DNA of 64,000 nt. It comes from Serratia ureilytica. GTDB lineage: Bacteria > Pseudomonadota > Gammaproteobacteria > Enterobacterales > Enterobacteriaceae. Shown one piece after another: positions 27,156 through 36,418 of this stretch; position 1 is the stretch's first letter, and every line of letters starts with the position of its first letter. The position numbers were made by a program, and so were the translations under genes. The notes beneath the pieces were generated by a model. It saw only the letters and a list, made by a program, of their open reading frames with translations. It searched no databases and was not told the DNA's origin. The stretch is from contig NZ_JABXOF010000001.1 in the NCBI RefSeq assembly GCF_013375155.1, positions 1-64,000 on the forward strand, in the 5' to 3' direction.

Positions 27156-27929
27156 ATGAAACAGCAATGGACCAAATGGGTTGGCGGGATCGTGTTGGCA
27201 TCGGGCCTGGTGGCACAGGCTTCGGCGGCGGAAAAGATCACCGTGTTCGCCGCCGCGTCGCTGACCAACGCGCTGCAGGACATCGCCACCCAGTATCAAA
27301 AAGGCAAGGATGTGCAGGTGGTTTCCTCCTTTGCGTCCTCTTCGACGCTGGCGCGCCAAATTGAGCAGGGCGCCCCGGCCGATCTGTTCATCTCCGCCGA
27401 TCAACAGTGGATGGATTACGCCATCGACAAGCAGCAGATGGTGAAAGACACCCGCTATACGCTGCTGGGCAACGAACTGGTGCTGATCGCCGCCAAGAGC
27501 GATAAGCAAGATAAGATCGCCATCGACAAGCAGACCGACTGGACCAAGCTGCTCAACGGCGGCCGTCTGGCGGTGGGCGATCCGGATCACGTGCCGGCCG
27601 GTATCTACGCCAAAGAGGCGCTGGAACACCTGGGCGCCTGGAGTGCGCTGGAGCCGAAACTGGCGCGCGCCAACAACGTGCGCAGCGCGATGGCGCTGGT
27701 GGAGCGCGGTGAAGCGCCGCTCGGCATCGTTTACGGTTCCGACGCGGTCGCCAGCGACAAGGTGAAAGTGGTGGGCGTGTTCCCGGAAGACAGCCACAAA
27801 CCGGTTGAATATCCGATGGCGATTGTGAAAGATCGTCAAAATCCGACGGTCAGCGCTTTCTATACCTATCTGAAGGGCCCGGAAGCGGCCGCTATTTTCG
27901 AACATTATGGATTCACCCCGCGTAAATGA
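27156..27929 (+). CDS. modA: Molybdate-binding periplasmic protein ModA
   Basis: ModA binds molybdate or tungstate in the periplasm for ModBC. The 257-residue protein has a signal peptide (about 1-24, ending QASAA). It then follows the family pattern EKITVFAAASLTNALQDIA (oxyanion-binding Ser/Ala-Ser region), SSTLARQIEQGAPADLFISAD and GDPDHVPAGIYAKEAL. The start MKQQWTKW has GGAG eight bases upstream. Its stop overlaps the modB start by four bases. Confidence 0.97.
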   Translation: MKQQWTKWVGGIVLASGLVAQASAAEKITVFAAASLTNALQDIATQYQKGKDVQVVSSFASSSTLARQIEQGAPADLFISADQQWMDYAIDKQQMVKDTRYTLLGNELVLIAAKSDKQDKIAIDKQTDWTKLLNGGRLAVGDPDHVPAGIYAKEALEHLGAWSALEPKLARANNVRSAMALVERGEAPLGIVYGSDAVASDKVKVVGVFPEDSHKPVEYPMAIVKDRQNPTVSAFYTYLKGPEAAAIFEHYGFTPRK

Positions 27930-28615
27930 TTCTGAGCGAGTACGAGTGGCAGGCGGTTGAGCTGAGCCTGAAAGTTTCCGGTTTGGCGGTAGTCTGCAGC
28001 CTGCCGTTCGGCATTCTGATGGCCTGGGTGCTGGTGCGTTGCCGTTTTCCCGGCAAGGCGCTGCTGGATGGCGTCATTCACCTGCCGCTGGTGCTGCCGC
28101 CGGTGGTGGTGGGTTATTTGCTGCTGATCGCCATGGGGCGGCGCGGCGTCATCGGCGAGTGGCTGTACGACTGGTTCGGCTTCAGCTTCAGCTTTAGCTG
28201 GCGCGGCGCCGCGCTGGCGTCGGCGGTGGTGGCGTTTCCGCTGATGGTGCGCGCTATCCGGCTGGCGCTGGAGGCGGTGGATACCCGGCTGGAACAGGCG
28301 GCGCGCACGCTGGGCGCCAACCCGTGGCGGGTGTTTTTCACTATCACGCTGCCGCTGTCACTGCCCGGCGTCATTGTCGGCGTGGTGCTGGCCTTCGCCC
28401 GTTCGCTGGGGGAGTTTGGCGCCACCATCACCTTCGTCTCCAACATTCCCGGTGAAACCCGCACCATTCCGCTGGCGATGTATACGCTGATTGAAACACC
28501 GGGGGCGGAGGCCGCCGCCGCGCGTCTGTGCGTGATCGCCATCGTGCTGTCGCTGGCTTCGCTGATGGTGTCCGAATGGCTGGCCCGCTGGGGCCGCAAA
28601 CGGATGGGGGTGTAA
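27926..28615 (+). CDS. modB: Molybdate ABC permease ModB
   Basis: This is an inner-membrane permease, 229 residues with about five membrane segments. The binding-protein-dependent transport motif is RTLGANPWRVFFTITLPLSLPGVI, where the EAA-type loop contacts ModC. It overlaps modA by four bases, and modC starts directly after its stop. Confidence 0.97.
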   Translation: MILSEYEWQAVELSLKVSGLAVVCSLPFGILMAWVLVRCRFPGKALLDGVIHLPLVLPPVVVGYLLLIAMGRRGVIGEWLYDWFGFSFSFSWRGAALASAVVAFPLMVRAIRLALEAVDTRLEQAARTLGANPWRVFFTITLPLSLPGVIVGVVLAFARSLGEFGATITFVSNIPGETRTIPLAMYTLIETPGAEAAAARLCVIAIVLSLASLMVSEWLARWGRKRMGV

Positions 28616-29683
28616 ATGCTGGAGCTGGATTTCTCGCAGCAGCTGGGCGACCTCAATCTCAACGTCCGCGCCGATTTGCCGGCGCAGGGCATCACCGCGA
28701 TTTTCGGCCTGTCCGGCGCGGGTAAAACTTCATTGATCAACGCCATCGGCGGCCTGACCCGTTTGCAGCAGGGGCGCATCGCGCTCAATGGCCGCACGCT
28801 GGTGGATACCGCCGCGGGCCTCTGCCTGCCGCCGGAAAAGCGCCGTATCGGCTATGTGTTTCAGGATGCGCGCCTGTTCCCGCACTATCGGGTGCGCGGC
28901 AACCTGCAGTACGGCATGGCGGCCGGCATGCGCGCGCAGTTCAACACCATCGTCGAGCTGTTGGGCATCGGGCCGCTGCTCAATCGGCTGCCGCTGACGC
29001 TCTCCGGCGGTGAAAAACAGCGGGTGGCGATCGGCCGCGCGCTGCTGACCGCGCCGGAACTGCTGCTGATGGACGAACCGCTGGCCTCGCTCGATCTGCC
29101 GCGCAAACGCGAGCTGCTGCCGTATCTGGAGCGGCTGGCGCAGGACGTCAACATCCCTATCCTCTACGTCAGCCACAGCCTGGACGAGATCCTGCGCCTG
29201 GCCGAGCAGGTGTTGGTGCTGGATCGCGGCGAGGTGCGCGCGTTCGGCGGGCTGGAAGCCGTCTGGGCCAGCAGCGCGCTGCGGCCGTGGCTGCAACGTG
29301 AAGATCAGAGCAGCGTGCTGCGCGTCAGCGTGATTGAGCATCATCAACGCTATGCCATGACCGCGCTGGCGCTCGGCGATCAAAGGCTGTGGGTCAGCGG
29401 CATCGATGCCGAATTGGGCACTCAGCTGCGCATTCGCATCAATGCCGCCGACGTCTCGCTGGTGCTGCAGCCGCCGGTCAACAGCAGCATTCGCAACGTC
29501 TTGCCGGCCAAGGTCAGCGAGTGTCTGGACGTGGACGGGCAGGTGGAGGTGAAGCTGGCGGTCGGGGAACACGTGCTGTGGGCGCGCATCACGCCTTGGG
29601 CGCGAGACGAACTGGCGATCCGCCCCGGGCAGTGGCTGTACGCGCAGGTGAAAAGCGTGTCGATCAGCCGCGAGAGCCGTTAA
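28616..29683 (+). CDS. modC: Molybdate ABC ATPase ModC
   Basis: This 355-residue ATPase drives ModB. It has Walker [10 protein letters not shown], signature [15 protein letters not shown], Walker [13 protein letters not shown] and switch VSHSLDEI. The C-terminal regulatory Mop/TOBE domain (about 290-352, [13 protein letters not shown]..) senses molybdate. The length matches E. coli (352). It is the last gene of modABC, before a strong hairpin. Confidence 0.97.
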   Translation: MLELDFSQQLGDLNLNVRADLPAQGITAIFGLSGAGKTSLINAIGGLTRLQQGRIALNGRTLVDTAAGLCLPPEKRRIGYVFQDARLFPHYRVRGNLQYGMAAGMRAQFNTIVELLGIGPLLNRLPLTLSGGEKQRVAIGRALLTAPELLLMDEPLASLDLPRKRELLPYLERLAQDVNIPILYVSHSLDEILRLAEQVLVLDRGEVRAFGGLEAVWASSALRPWLQREDQSSVLRVSVIEHHQRYAMTALALGDQRLWVSGIDAELGTQLRIRINAADVSLVLQPPVNSSIRNVLPAKVSECLDVDGQVEVKLAVGEHVLWARITPWARDELAIRPGQWLYAQVKSVSISRESR

Positions 29684-29688
29684 GGCGA

Positions 29689-29707
29689 GCCCTCCCGGCG
29701 GGAGGGC
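29689..29707. terminator. Hairpin between modC and ybhA
   Basis: A perfect 8-bp stem GCCCTCCC / GGGAGGGC closes a 3-base loop between convergent genes, followed by GAAAAG rather than T's on the plus strand. Confidence 0.6.
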
Positions 29708-29714
29708 GAAAAGA

Positions 29715-30533
29715 CTACAGCACGCGGGTGCGGATCACCTCGGCGATGCCCGGCTGCAGGTTATCGGCGATCACCAGATCGGCGCGTTCCTTGATCGCGT
29801 CATCGGCGTTGCCCATCGCCACGCCCAAACCGACCGCTTCCAGCATGCTGATGTCGTTGTAGTTGTCGCCGAACGCCACCACCTGATCCATGCTCAGCCC
29901 CTGCGACTCCACCCATTGGCGCAGGCGTTTGCCTTTGCTGTTGCCGCCTTTGGCGATATCCACCTGATCGTGCCAGGACCATTCGCACGCCAACCCCAGC
30001 TCTTTTTCCACCGTGTCGGCAAACTCGCGCAGCGCCGGAATATCGGCGTGCGAGGTGGCGAATTTCCAGATCGCCTGCGCGTCGTCGGCCGCCTGCGCCA
30101 GGCTGCCGACCTGCAGCAGCGTCGGGCGCTGCGCCGCAGGCAGGGTTTCGGCCCAGGCCAGCGAGCGAGTCACGTGGCCGCTCGGTTCCTGATACAGCAT
30201 GGCGTCGTCAACGTACATCAGCCCGTGAATGTCGGTCTGTTTGAGCATCTGCAGCACCTGTTTGGCCTGCTCCTTCGCCAAGGGATCGGCGGCCAGCACT
30301 TTTTTCTGCTGAAAATCATATAGGTAAGTGCCGTTGCAGCAGATGGCCGGCGTGTCAATCTGCAGCGCCTGGTAGAACGGATGGATGGCGACGTGATGGC
30401 GGCCGGTGACCACCACCACCTGGACGCCGGCGGCGCGCGCCTGCGCCAGCGCTTCCAGCGACTGCGGTAAGATGCGTTTTTGATTGTCCAGCAGGGTGCC
30501 GTCAAGATCGAGGGCGATGACGCGGTAGCTCAT
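29715..30533 (-). CDS. ybhA: HAD-superfamily Cof-type phosphatase YbhA
   Basis: This 272-residue sugar/PLP phosphatase homologue has the HAD motif I DLDGTLLD, motif II VVTGRHH and motifs III/IV in GGNSKGKRL..VAFGDNYNDISML. The E. coli homologue dephosphorylates pyridoxal phosphate and some sugar phosphates. I chose the start MSYRVIALDLDG (30533), as in E. coli. Longer frames upstream lack support. Neighbours modC and pgl match the E. coli order. Confidence 0.93.
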   Translation of the reverse strand: MSYRVIALDLDGTLLDNQKRILPQSLEALAQARAAGVQVVVVTGRHHVAIHPFYQALQIDTPAICCNGTYLYDFQQKKVLAADPLAKEQAKQVLQMLKQTDIHGLMYVDDAMLYQEPSGHVTRSLAWAETLPAAQRPTLLQVGSLAQAADDAQAIWKFATSHADIPALREFADTVEKELGLACEWSWHDQVDIAKGGNSKGKRLRQWVESQGLSMDQVVAFGDNYNDISMLEAVGLGVAMGNADDAIKERADLVIADNLQPGIAEVIRTRVL

Positions 30534-30711
30534 AGGATTCTCGTTATCGTTAGCCATAAAATTAATCCGATGGTACACCGGATAGCCAATGGAGAAAACC
30601 GCGTGAGCTTCCGGTGCTAAGCAGGGTTGCCATGCGACGGATGTGCGGTAAGCTAGGGACAAGCGAACGGCCTGAAACCGGTTCCTCTTTTACCCTTTGC
30701 AAGGAGAACAC

Positions 30712-31707
30712 ATGAAGCAAATCGTTTATGTCGCCAGCCCGGAGAGCCAGCAGATCCACGTCTGGCAGTTGGACGACGCTGGCGCGCTGACGCTGCTGCA
30801 AACCGTTGACGTGCCGGGCCAGGTGCAGCCGATGACCCTTCATCCGGACAAGACTCACCTGTACGTCGGCGTGCGTCCGGCGTTCGGCATCGTCAGCTAC
30901 CGCATCGAGGCGGACGGCACGCTGCAGCAGGCCGGCATGGCGCCGCTGCCGGGCAGCCCGACCCATATCTCCACCGATTTGCAGGGGCGTTACCTGTTCT
31001 CCGCTTCCTACAGCGGCAACTGCGCCAGCATCAGCCCGATCGGCCACGACGGCGTGGTCACGGCGCCGATCCAACAGATCGACGGCCTGAGCGCGCCGCA
31101 CTCCGCCAACATCGATCCGACCAACCAGCTGGTGCTGGTGCCGTGTCTGAAAGAAGACCGCATCCGTCTGTTCAACCTGAGCCTGGCGGGCCAGCTGACG
31201 CCGCACGCGCAGGACGCGGTGGATATCGCCGCCGGCGCCGGTCCGCGCCATATGGCGTTCCACCACAACGACAAGTTCGCTTACTGCGTCAATGAGCTGA
31301 ACGGCACGGTGGACGTGCTGGCCATTTCGGAAAACGGCGGCAAATACACCGTGACGCAAACGCTGGATATCATGCCGGACGATTTCGACGGCACCCGCTG
31401 GGCGGCGGACATTCATATCACGCCGAACGGCCGCTTCCTGTACACCAGCGATCGCACCGCCAGCATTCTGACCCTCTTCAGCGTCTCCGAAGACGGCGGC
31501 ACGTTGAGCGTGGCCGGCTATTATCCGACCGAAGCGCAACCGCGCGGTTTCAATATCGATCACAGCGGCCGCTTCGTGATTTCGTCCGGCCAGAAGTCCG
31601 ATCACATCGCGGTGCATGAAATTGATCAGGCCAGCGGTCAGCTGACTATGTTGGCGCGTTATCCGGTGGGCAAAGGCCCGATGTGGGTAAGCGTGCTGGC
31701 GAAGTAA
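30712..31707 (+). CDS. pgl: 6-phosphogluconolactonase Pgl
   Basis: Pgl hydrolyses 6-phosphogluconolactone in the pentose phosphate pathway. The 331-residue seven-bladed beta-propeller of the YbhE type has the repeat pattern seen in [22 protein letters not shown] and [14 protein letters not shown]. Length and sequence match E. coli Pgl from [20 protein letters not shown] lies upstream of ATG 30712. Confidence 0.96.
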   Translation: MKQIVYVASPESQQIHVWQLDDAGALTLLQTVDVPGQVQPMTLHPDKTHLYVGVRPAFGIVSYRIEADGTLQQAGMAPLPGSPTHISTDLQGRYLFSASYSGNCASISPIGHDGVVTAPIQQIDGLSAPHSANIDPTNQLVLVPCLKEDRIRLFNLSLAGQLTPHAQDAVDIAAGAGPRHMAFHHNDKFAYCVNELNGTVDVLAISENGGKYTVTQTLDIMPDDFDGTRWAADIHITPNGRFLYTSDRTASILTLFSVSEDGGTLSVAGYYPTEAQPRGFNIDHSGRFVISSGQKSDHIAVHEIDQASGQLTMLARYPVGKGPMWVSVLAK

Positions 31708-31724
31708 TTCGGCGGGCAGAGCAG

Positions 31725-31756
31725 AAAAGCGCGGTTCGGTTGAGCCGCGCTTTTTT
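31725..31756. terminator. Bidirectional terminator, pgl and ybhB
   Basis: A 10-bp stem AAAAGCGCGG / CCGCGCTTTT closes a 10-base loop and is followed by TT, between convergent genes. Confidence 0.85.
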
Positions 31757-31771
31757 ATGGGCGGAGATCAA

Positions 31772-32254
31772 TCAGTTGAACATCACCGTCAGCGTGGCGC
31801 TGCCGAGGCTGTGGAAATGCACGTTAAAGCCCACCAACGCGCCGCTGGAACCTTCATCCACCTCAATGCTTTCCACGTCCAGCGCATGCACGGTGAACTG
31901 ATAGCGGTGGCGTTCGCCATTCGGCGGCGCGGCGCCGCCGTAACCGGCCGAGCCGAAGTCGGTGCGGGTTTGCAGCGCGGCGCTCGGCAGCGGCGCTTTG
32001 CCGGAGCCTGCGCCCTGCGACAGCTCGCGCACGTCGGCCGGAATATTGGCCACCACCCAGTGCCACCAGCCGGAGCCGGTCGGGGCATCGGGATCGTACA
32101 GGGTGACGACGAAGCTTTTGGTGCCGGCGGGCACGCCGTCCCAAGCCAGGTGCGGCGACAGGTTATCGCCGCGGTAGCCCATGCCGTTGAAGACCTGCGT
32201 CTGCGGCATTGTGCCGCCGTCCTGCAGATCGTTGCTGTACAAACGAAAAGCCAT
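31772..32254 (-). CDS. ybhB: YbhB, PEBP/Raf-kinase-inhibitor-like protein
   Basis: This 160-residue cytoplasmic protein has the phosphatidylethanolamine-binding-protein fold. The ligand-pocket motifs are YDPDAPTGSGWWHWVVANIP and the C-terminal GGAAPPNGERHRYQFTVHAL. The E. coli homologue is 158 residues and its role is unclear. The start MAFRLYSNDL (32254) matches the family. Confidence 0.93.
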   Translation of the reverse strand: MAFRLYSNDLQDGGTMPQTQVFNGMGYRGDNLSPHLAWDGVPAGTKSFVVTLYDPDAPTGSGWWHWVVANIPADVRELSQGAGSGKAPLPSAALQTRTDFGSAGYGGAAPPNGERHRYQFTVHALDVESIEVDEGSSGALVGFNVHFHSLGSATLTVMFN

Positions 32255-32286
32255 AATGACTCCCAGTTGTCGATAAACACGGACCC

Positions 32287-33255
32287 TTAAGCTAGATCTT
32301 TTCGGTGGAACAATACAACCCCTTGCGCCAGCGGCGGACGGTTGATCTCGACGGTGACATGCACCAGTTCGGGATGCGCGGCCAACAGTTGGCGCACCCG
32401 ATCGGCGGTGAGGGTACGATCGGCGCTGCTCAGGGCGAGGACGCAATGATATTTTCCTTTGCCGATGCGGCCTACATGCAAATCGGTCAGCGTGAGCGCG
32501 TGGCCGGAAGCGGCCAGGGCCTGGCGGATCTCTTGCGCCACCGGGGCGTCCATTTCGGCATCCAGCAAAATCTTTCCGCTATCGCGCATCAGGCTATAGG
32601 CCCAGGCGGCCACCATCGCCGCGCCGACGATGCCCATCAGCGGATCGAGCCAGGCGGCGCCCCAAAGCTTGCCGCCGAACAGCGCGACGAGCGCCAGCAC
32701 CGAGGTGGCGGCGTCGGCGAGCACGTGAACATAGGCGGAACGCAGGTTGAGGTCATGATGAGTGTCGTCGTGGTCATCCCCGTGATGATGATGGTGGCCG
32801 CCGCCGCGCAACAGCCAGGCGCAGAACAGGTTGACGGCCAGCCCGATCGCGCCGATGGCGATGGCTTCGTTGTAATGAATCGGGCTGGGATTCAGCAGCC
32901 GCTGCCCAGACTGAAACAGCATCAGCGCCGCCACCAGCACCAACAACACCGCGCTGGTGTAACCGGCCAGCACTTCGATCTTCCAGGTGCCGAGGCTAAA
33001 GCGGCGATCCTTGGCCAGCCGGCGTGCGGCGCCGTAAGCCAGCACCGACAGGCCCAGGGCCAGCGCGTGCGAACTCATGTGCCAGCCGTCGGCCAGCAAT
33101 GCCATCGAGTTAAACAGCCAGCCGCCGGCGATCTCGATAGCCATCATACTGGCGGTGAGTATCACCGCCCATCTGGTGTTTCTTTCGGCCAATGGGTTAC
33201 CATCGTCAAAAACGTGGCTGTGCTCGCGGTGCAAAACGGGCGCGTGAGACGTCAT
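32287..33255 (-). CDS. dmeF: CDF-family Ni/Co efflux pump (DmeF type)
   Basis: This 322-residue cation diffusion facilitator has six membrane segments. Metal-site motifs are HMSSH in segment 2 (ADGWHMSSHALAL) and HVLAD in segment 5 (AYVHVLADAATS), rather than the HxxxD pair of ZitB. A His/Asp-rich loop (GGGHHHHHGDDHDDTHH) lies between segments 4 and 5. The HxxxH variant is typical of DmeF cobalt/nickel exporters. GAGGAAC precedes ATG 33255. The divergent RcnR/DmeR-type repressor supports the assignment. Confidence 0.88.
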   Translation of the reverse strand: MTSHAPVLHREHSHVFDDGNPLAERNTRWAVILTASMMAIEIAGGWLFNSMALLADGWHMSSHALALGLSVLAYGAARRLAKDRRFSLGTWKIEVLAGYTSAVLLVLVAALMLFQSGQRLLNPSPIHYNEAIAIGAIGLAVNLFCAWLLRGGGHHHHHGDDHDDTHHDLNLRSAYVHVLADAATSVLALVALFGGKLWGAAWLDPLMGIVGAAMVAAWAYSLMRDSGKILLDAEMDAPVAQEIRQALAASGHALTLTDLHVGRIGKGKYHCVLALSSADRTLTADRVRQLLAAHPELVHVTVEINRPPLAQGVVLFHRKDLA

Positions 33256-33292
33256 GGTGAAGTTCCTCAGCAAAAGATAGTGTGCTGAAATA

Positions 33293-33312
33293 TACTATAC
33301 CCCAGTATAGTA
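33293..33312. promoter_or_regulatory. Palindromic operator of the dmeF/repressor pair
   Basis: TACTATAC-CCCA-GTATAGTA has perfect 8-bp arms around a C-rich centre. RcnR/CsoR-type repressors bind such G/C-tract inverted repeats. It lies midway between the divergent starts, so it can control both genes. Confidence 0.8.
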
Positions 33313-33333
33313 AATAACAATCAGGCGGAAATG

Positions 33334-33609
33334 ATGAGCCATACCCACAGAGATCAAAAGAAGCTGTTGGCGCGGGTACGCCGCATTAAAGGGCAGGCCG
33401 AAGCGCTGGAACGCGCGCTGGAGAGCGGCGGCGAATGTTCGGCTGTTCTGCAGCAGATCGCGGCGGTGCGCGGCGCGGTCAACGGTCTGATGGCGCAGGT
33501 GCTGGAAGGGCATGTGCGCGAACATCTGGCTGCCGCGGACGCTACGCCGCAGCAGCGCGAGCAGGACATCGAGCAATTGATGACCGTTTTACGTTCTTAT
33601 ATGAAGTAA
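33334..33609 (+). CDS. RcnR/DmeR-type metal-responsive repressor
   Basis: This 91-residue CsoR/RcnR (DUF156) all-helical tetrameric repressor begins MSHTHRDQKK. Ligand positions equal those of E. coli RcnR: His3, Cys35, His60 and His64 (GHVREH), which bind Ni or Co. I chose the second ATG (33334) because the AGGCGG site is then 5 bp away. The ATG at 33331 is too close. A formaldehyde sensor (FrmR) is less likely given the ligand set and the neighbouring efflux gene. Confidence 0.9.
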   Translation: MSHTHRDQKKLLARVRRIKGQAEALERALESGGECSAVLQQIAAVRGAVNGLMAQVLEGHVREHLAAADATPQQREQDIEQLMTVLRSYMK

Positions 33610-33611
33610 TC

Positions 33612-34013
33612 ATGATTTCACTGAAAAAACGCACGCCGTGGTTCGGCTGGCTGCGCCGTTGGGCCAAAGGCATCAAGCGCGATATCTACGCGCTGTGGCT
33701 GGCCGCCCGTGATAAGCGCACCCCGTGGTACGCCAAGCTGATCGCGCTGCTGGTCGCCGGCTATGCGATCTCACCGATCGATCTGATCCCGGATTTTATT
33801 CCGGTGCTGGGCTATCTGGACGATGTGATCATCGTGCCGTTGGGCATCATGTTGGCGGTGCGGCTGATCCCCAAACCGCTGATGGCCGAGCTGCGCGAGA
33901 AGGCGCAAAAGCGCGTCGATAATCCCACCGGCCGCATGGCGGCGGCGATGATCATTTTACTGTGGCTGCTGTGTTTGGGATTGCTGGCCCGCTATCTGGA
34001 CCAGCATTGGTAA
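33612..34013 (+). CDS. YkvA/DUF1232-family small membrane protein
   Basis: This 133-residue protein has the DUF1232 core PWYAKLIALLVAGYAISPIDLIPDFIPVLG, where the conserved SPIDLIPDFIP is diagnostic, and a C-terminal membrane helix (AAAMIILLWLLCLGLLARYL). It has a basic N-terminus. Function is unknown. It starts 2 bp after the metal repressor stop, so it is in the same transcript. A link with metal stress is possible but unproven. Confidence 0.85.
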   Translation: MISLKKRTPWFGWLRRWAKGIKRDIYALWLAARDKRTPWYAKLIALLVAGYAISPIDLIPDFIPVLGYLDDVIIVPLGIMLAVRLIPKPLMAELREKAQKRVDNPTGRMAAAMIILLWLLCLGLLARYLDQHW

Positions 34014-34017
34014 GGCA

Positions 34018-35292
34018 TTAACGCGCGGCGTCGGCCACGGCGGCGGTCAGGCGGCTGAGCTGTTCCGCTTCGATGATGTAAGGCGGCATCAGGTAAATCA
34101 GCTTGCCGAACGGCCGGATCCATACCCCGCGCTCGACGAACCCGCGCTGCAGCTCGGCGACATCCACCGGTTCGCGCATCTCCACCACCCCAATCGCGCC
34201 CAGCACCCGCACGTCGGCCACCTTCGGCAGCGCCGCCAACGGCAACAGTTCCCGCTTCAACTGGGTTTCGATGGCGCTCACCTGCGCCTGCCAGCGATTT
34301 TCCGCCAGCAGCGCCAGACTGGCGTCCGCCACGGCGCAGGCCAGCGGATTGCCCATAAAGGTCGGCCCGTGCATAAAGCAGCCGGCCGCGCCGTTGCTGA
34401 TGGTCTCCGCCACGTGGCGGGTGGTCAGGGTGGCGGAAAGGGTCATATAGCCGCCGGTCAGCGCCTTGCCCAGACAGAGAATGTCCGGCACCACCTGCGC
34501 GTGCTCGCAGGCGAACAGCTTGCCGGTGCGGCCGAAACCGGTGGCGATCTCGTCGGCGATCAGCAGCACCTGATGGCGATCGCACAGCTCGCGCACCCGC
34601 TTGAGGTAGGTCGGATGGTAGATGCGCATGCCGCCGGCGCCTTGCACCACCGGTTCCAGGATCACCGCCGCCACTTCACCGGCGTGCTGCTCCAGCAGCG
34701 CGGCGAACGGCGCGATATCCTCTTCACGCCATTCCTCGTCGAAGCGGCACTGCGGCGCGGTGGCGAACAGGTGCGGCGCCAGATACCCCTGATAGAGGCT
34801 GTGCATCGAGTTGTCCGGATCGCAGACCGACATCGCGCCGAAGGTATCGCCGTGATAGCCGTGGCGCAGCGTCAGGATGCGCTGCCGGCGCTCGCCGCGC
34901 GCCTGCCAGTACTGCAGCGCCATTTTCAGCGACACTTCTACCGCCACCGAACCAGAGTCCGCCAGGAACACGCACTGCAGCGCTTCCGGCGTCATTTCCA
35001 CCAGCCGACGGCACAACGAGATGGCGGCCGGATGGGTAATGCCGCCGAACATCACGTGCGACATCTTCTCCAACTGCTGGCTGGCGGCCTGATTCAGGCG
35101 CGGATGGTTGTAACCGTGGATCGCCGCCCACCAGGAGGACATGCCGTCCACCAGACTCCGGCCGTCCGCCAGCTGCAGTTCGACGCCGCTGGCCGATTCG
35201 ATCGGGTAACAGGGTAACGGGCGGCTCATGGAGGTGTAGGGGTGCCAGATATGGCGTTGGTCAAACGCCAGGTCGGAAGCGGTGACAGACAT
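34018..35292 (-). CDS. bioA: DAPA aminotransferase BioA
   Basis: BioA converts 7-keto-8-aminopelargonate to 7,8-diaminopelargonate, with S-adenosylmethionine as amino donor. The 424-residue class III aminotransferase has the PLP Lys in [25 protein letters not shown] and the N-terminal IWHPYTSM. I chose [10 protein letters not shown] at 35292. A longer frame runs through the operator and is rejected. It diverges from bioBFCD around a BirA operator, as in E. coli. Confidence 0.97.
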   Translation of the reverse strand: MSVTASDLAFDQRHIWHPYTSMSRPLPCYPIESASGVELQLADGRSLVDGMSSWWAAIHGYNHPRLNQAASQQLEKMSHVMFGGITHPAAISLCRRLVEMTPEALQCVFLADSGSVAVEVSLKMALQYWQARGERRQRILTLRHGYHGDTFGAMSVCDPDNSMHSLYQGYLAPHLFATAPQCRFDEEWREEDIAPFAALLEQHAGEVAAVILEPVVQGAGGMRIYHPTYLKRVRELCDRHQVLLIADEIATGFGRTGKLFACEHAQVVPDILCLGKALTGGYMTLSATLTTRHVAETISNGAAGCFMHGPTFMGNPLACAVADASLALLAENRWQAQVSAIETQLKRELLPLAALPKVADVRVLGAIGVVEMREPVDVAELQRGFVERGVWIRPFGKLIYLMPPYIIEAEQLSRLTAAVADAAR

Positions 35293-35294
35293 TG

Positions 35295-35328
35295 TTGTAA
35301 ACCAAATTGGATTAAGATTGGTTGACAG
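35295..35328. promoter_or_regulatory. BirA operator between bioA and bioB
   Basis: TTGTAAACC-N16-GGTTGACAG matches the BirA consensus TTGTAAACC-N(14-16)-GGTTTACAA, with a perfect left half and two changes in the right half. The right half overlaps a bioB -35 TTGACA (35322), with -10 TAAACT 16 bp on. Biotinyl-AMP-bound BirA would repress both directions. Confidence 0.88.
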
Positions 35329-35377
35329 TATATCCACAATATTTAAACTGGCGACACTTTTTCGTTTTGGAGACGCC

Positions 35378-36418
35378 ATGATGGCCGACCGCATTCACTG
35401 GACAGTAGGGCAAGCCCAGGCCCTGTTTGATAAACCGCTGCTGGAACTGCTGTTCGAAGCGCAAACCGTACACCGCCAGCACTTCGACCCGCGTCAGGTG
35501 CAGGTCAGCACGCTGCTGTCGATCAAGACCGGCGCTTGCCCGGAAGACTGCAAATACTGCCCGCAGAGCTCACGCTACAAGACCGGCCTGGAGTCGGAGC
35601 GGCTGATGCAGGTCGAGCAGGTGCTGGAATCGGCACGCAAGGCCAAGGCGAACGGTTCGACCCGTTTTTGCATGGGCGCGGCGTGGAAGAACCCGCACGA
35701 GCGCGATATGCCTTATCTGCAGCAAATGGTGCAGGGCGTGAAAGCGATGGGCATGGAAACCTGCATGACGCTGGGCACATTGGATGGCACCCAGGCCGAG
35801 CGGCTGGCGGAGGCCGGGCTGGATTACTACAACCATAACCTCGACACCTCGCCGGAGTTCTACGGCAGCATCATCACCACCCGCAGCTACCAGGAGCGCC
35901 TGGATACGCTCGACAAGGTGCGCGACGCCGGCATCAAAGTGTGCTCCGGCGGCATCGTCGGGCTGGGTGAAACGGTGCGCGATCGCGCCGGGCTGCTGGT
36001 GCAGCTGGCCAACCTGCCAAAGCCGCCGGAGAGCGTGCCGATCAACATGTTGGTGAAGGTGAAAGGCACGCCGCTGGCGGATAACGATGACGTCGATCCG
36101 TTTGATTTCATCCGCACCATCGCGGTGGCGCGCATCATGATGCCATCTTCTTATGTCCGTCTCTCCGCAGGCCGCGAACAGATGAACGAACAGACGCAGG
36201 CGATGTGCTTCATGGCCGGCGCCAACTCGATCTTCTACGGTTGCAAGCTGCTGACCACGCCGAATCCGGAAGAAGACAAAGACCTGCAGCTGTTCCGCAA
36301 GCTGGGGCTCAACCCGCAGCAGACCGCAACCGAACACGGCGACAACCAGCAACAGCAGGTGCTGGCCAAGCAACTGCTGAACGCCGATACCGCCGAGTTT
36401 TACAACGCGGCGCCGTGA
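35378..36418 (+). CDS. bioB: Biotin synthase BioB
   Basis: BioB is the radical-SAM enzyme inserting sulfur into dethiobiotin. The 346-residue protein has the cluster motif CPEDCKYC for [4Fe-4S] and conserved residues of the auxiliary [2Fe-2S] site ([30 protein letters not shown]). It is nearly identical to E. coli BioB. GGAG lies 5 bp before the chosen ATG (35378), and ATG 35381 is an alternative. It overlaps bioF by one base (TGATG). Confidence 0.97.
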   Translation: MMADRIHWTVGQAQALFDKPLLELLFEAQTVHRQHFDPRQVQVSTLLSIKTGACPEDCKYCPQSSRYKTGLESERLMQVEQVLESARKAKANGSTRFCMGAAWKNPHERDMPYLQQMVQGVKAMGMETCMTLGTLDGTQAERLAEAGLDYYNHNLDTSPEFYGSIITTRSYQERLDTLDKVRDAGIKVCSGGIVGLGETVRDRAGLLVQLANLPKPPESVPINMLVKVKGTPLADNDDVDPFDFIRTIAVARIMMPSSYVRLSAGREQMNEQTQAMCFMAGANSIFYGCKLLTTPNPEEDKDLQLFRKLGLNPQQTATEHGDNQQQQVLAKQLLNADTAEFYNAAP

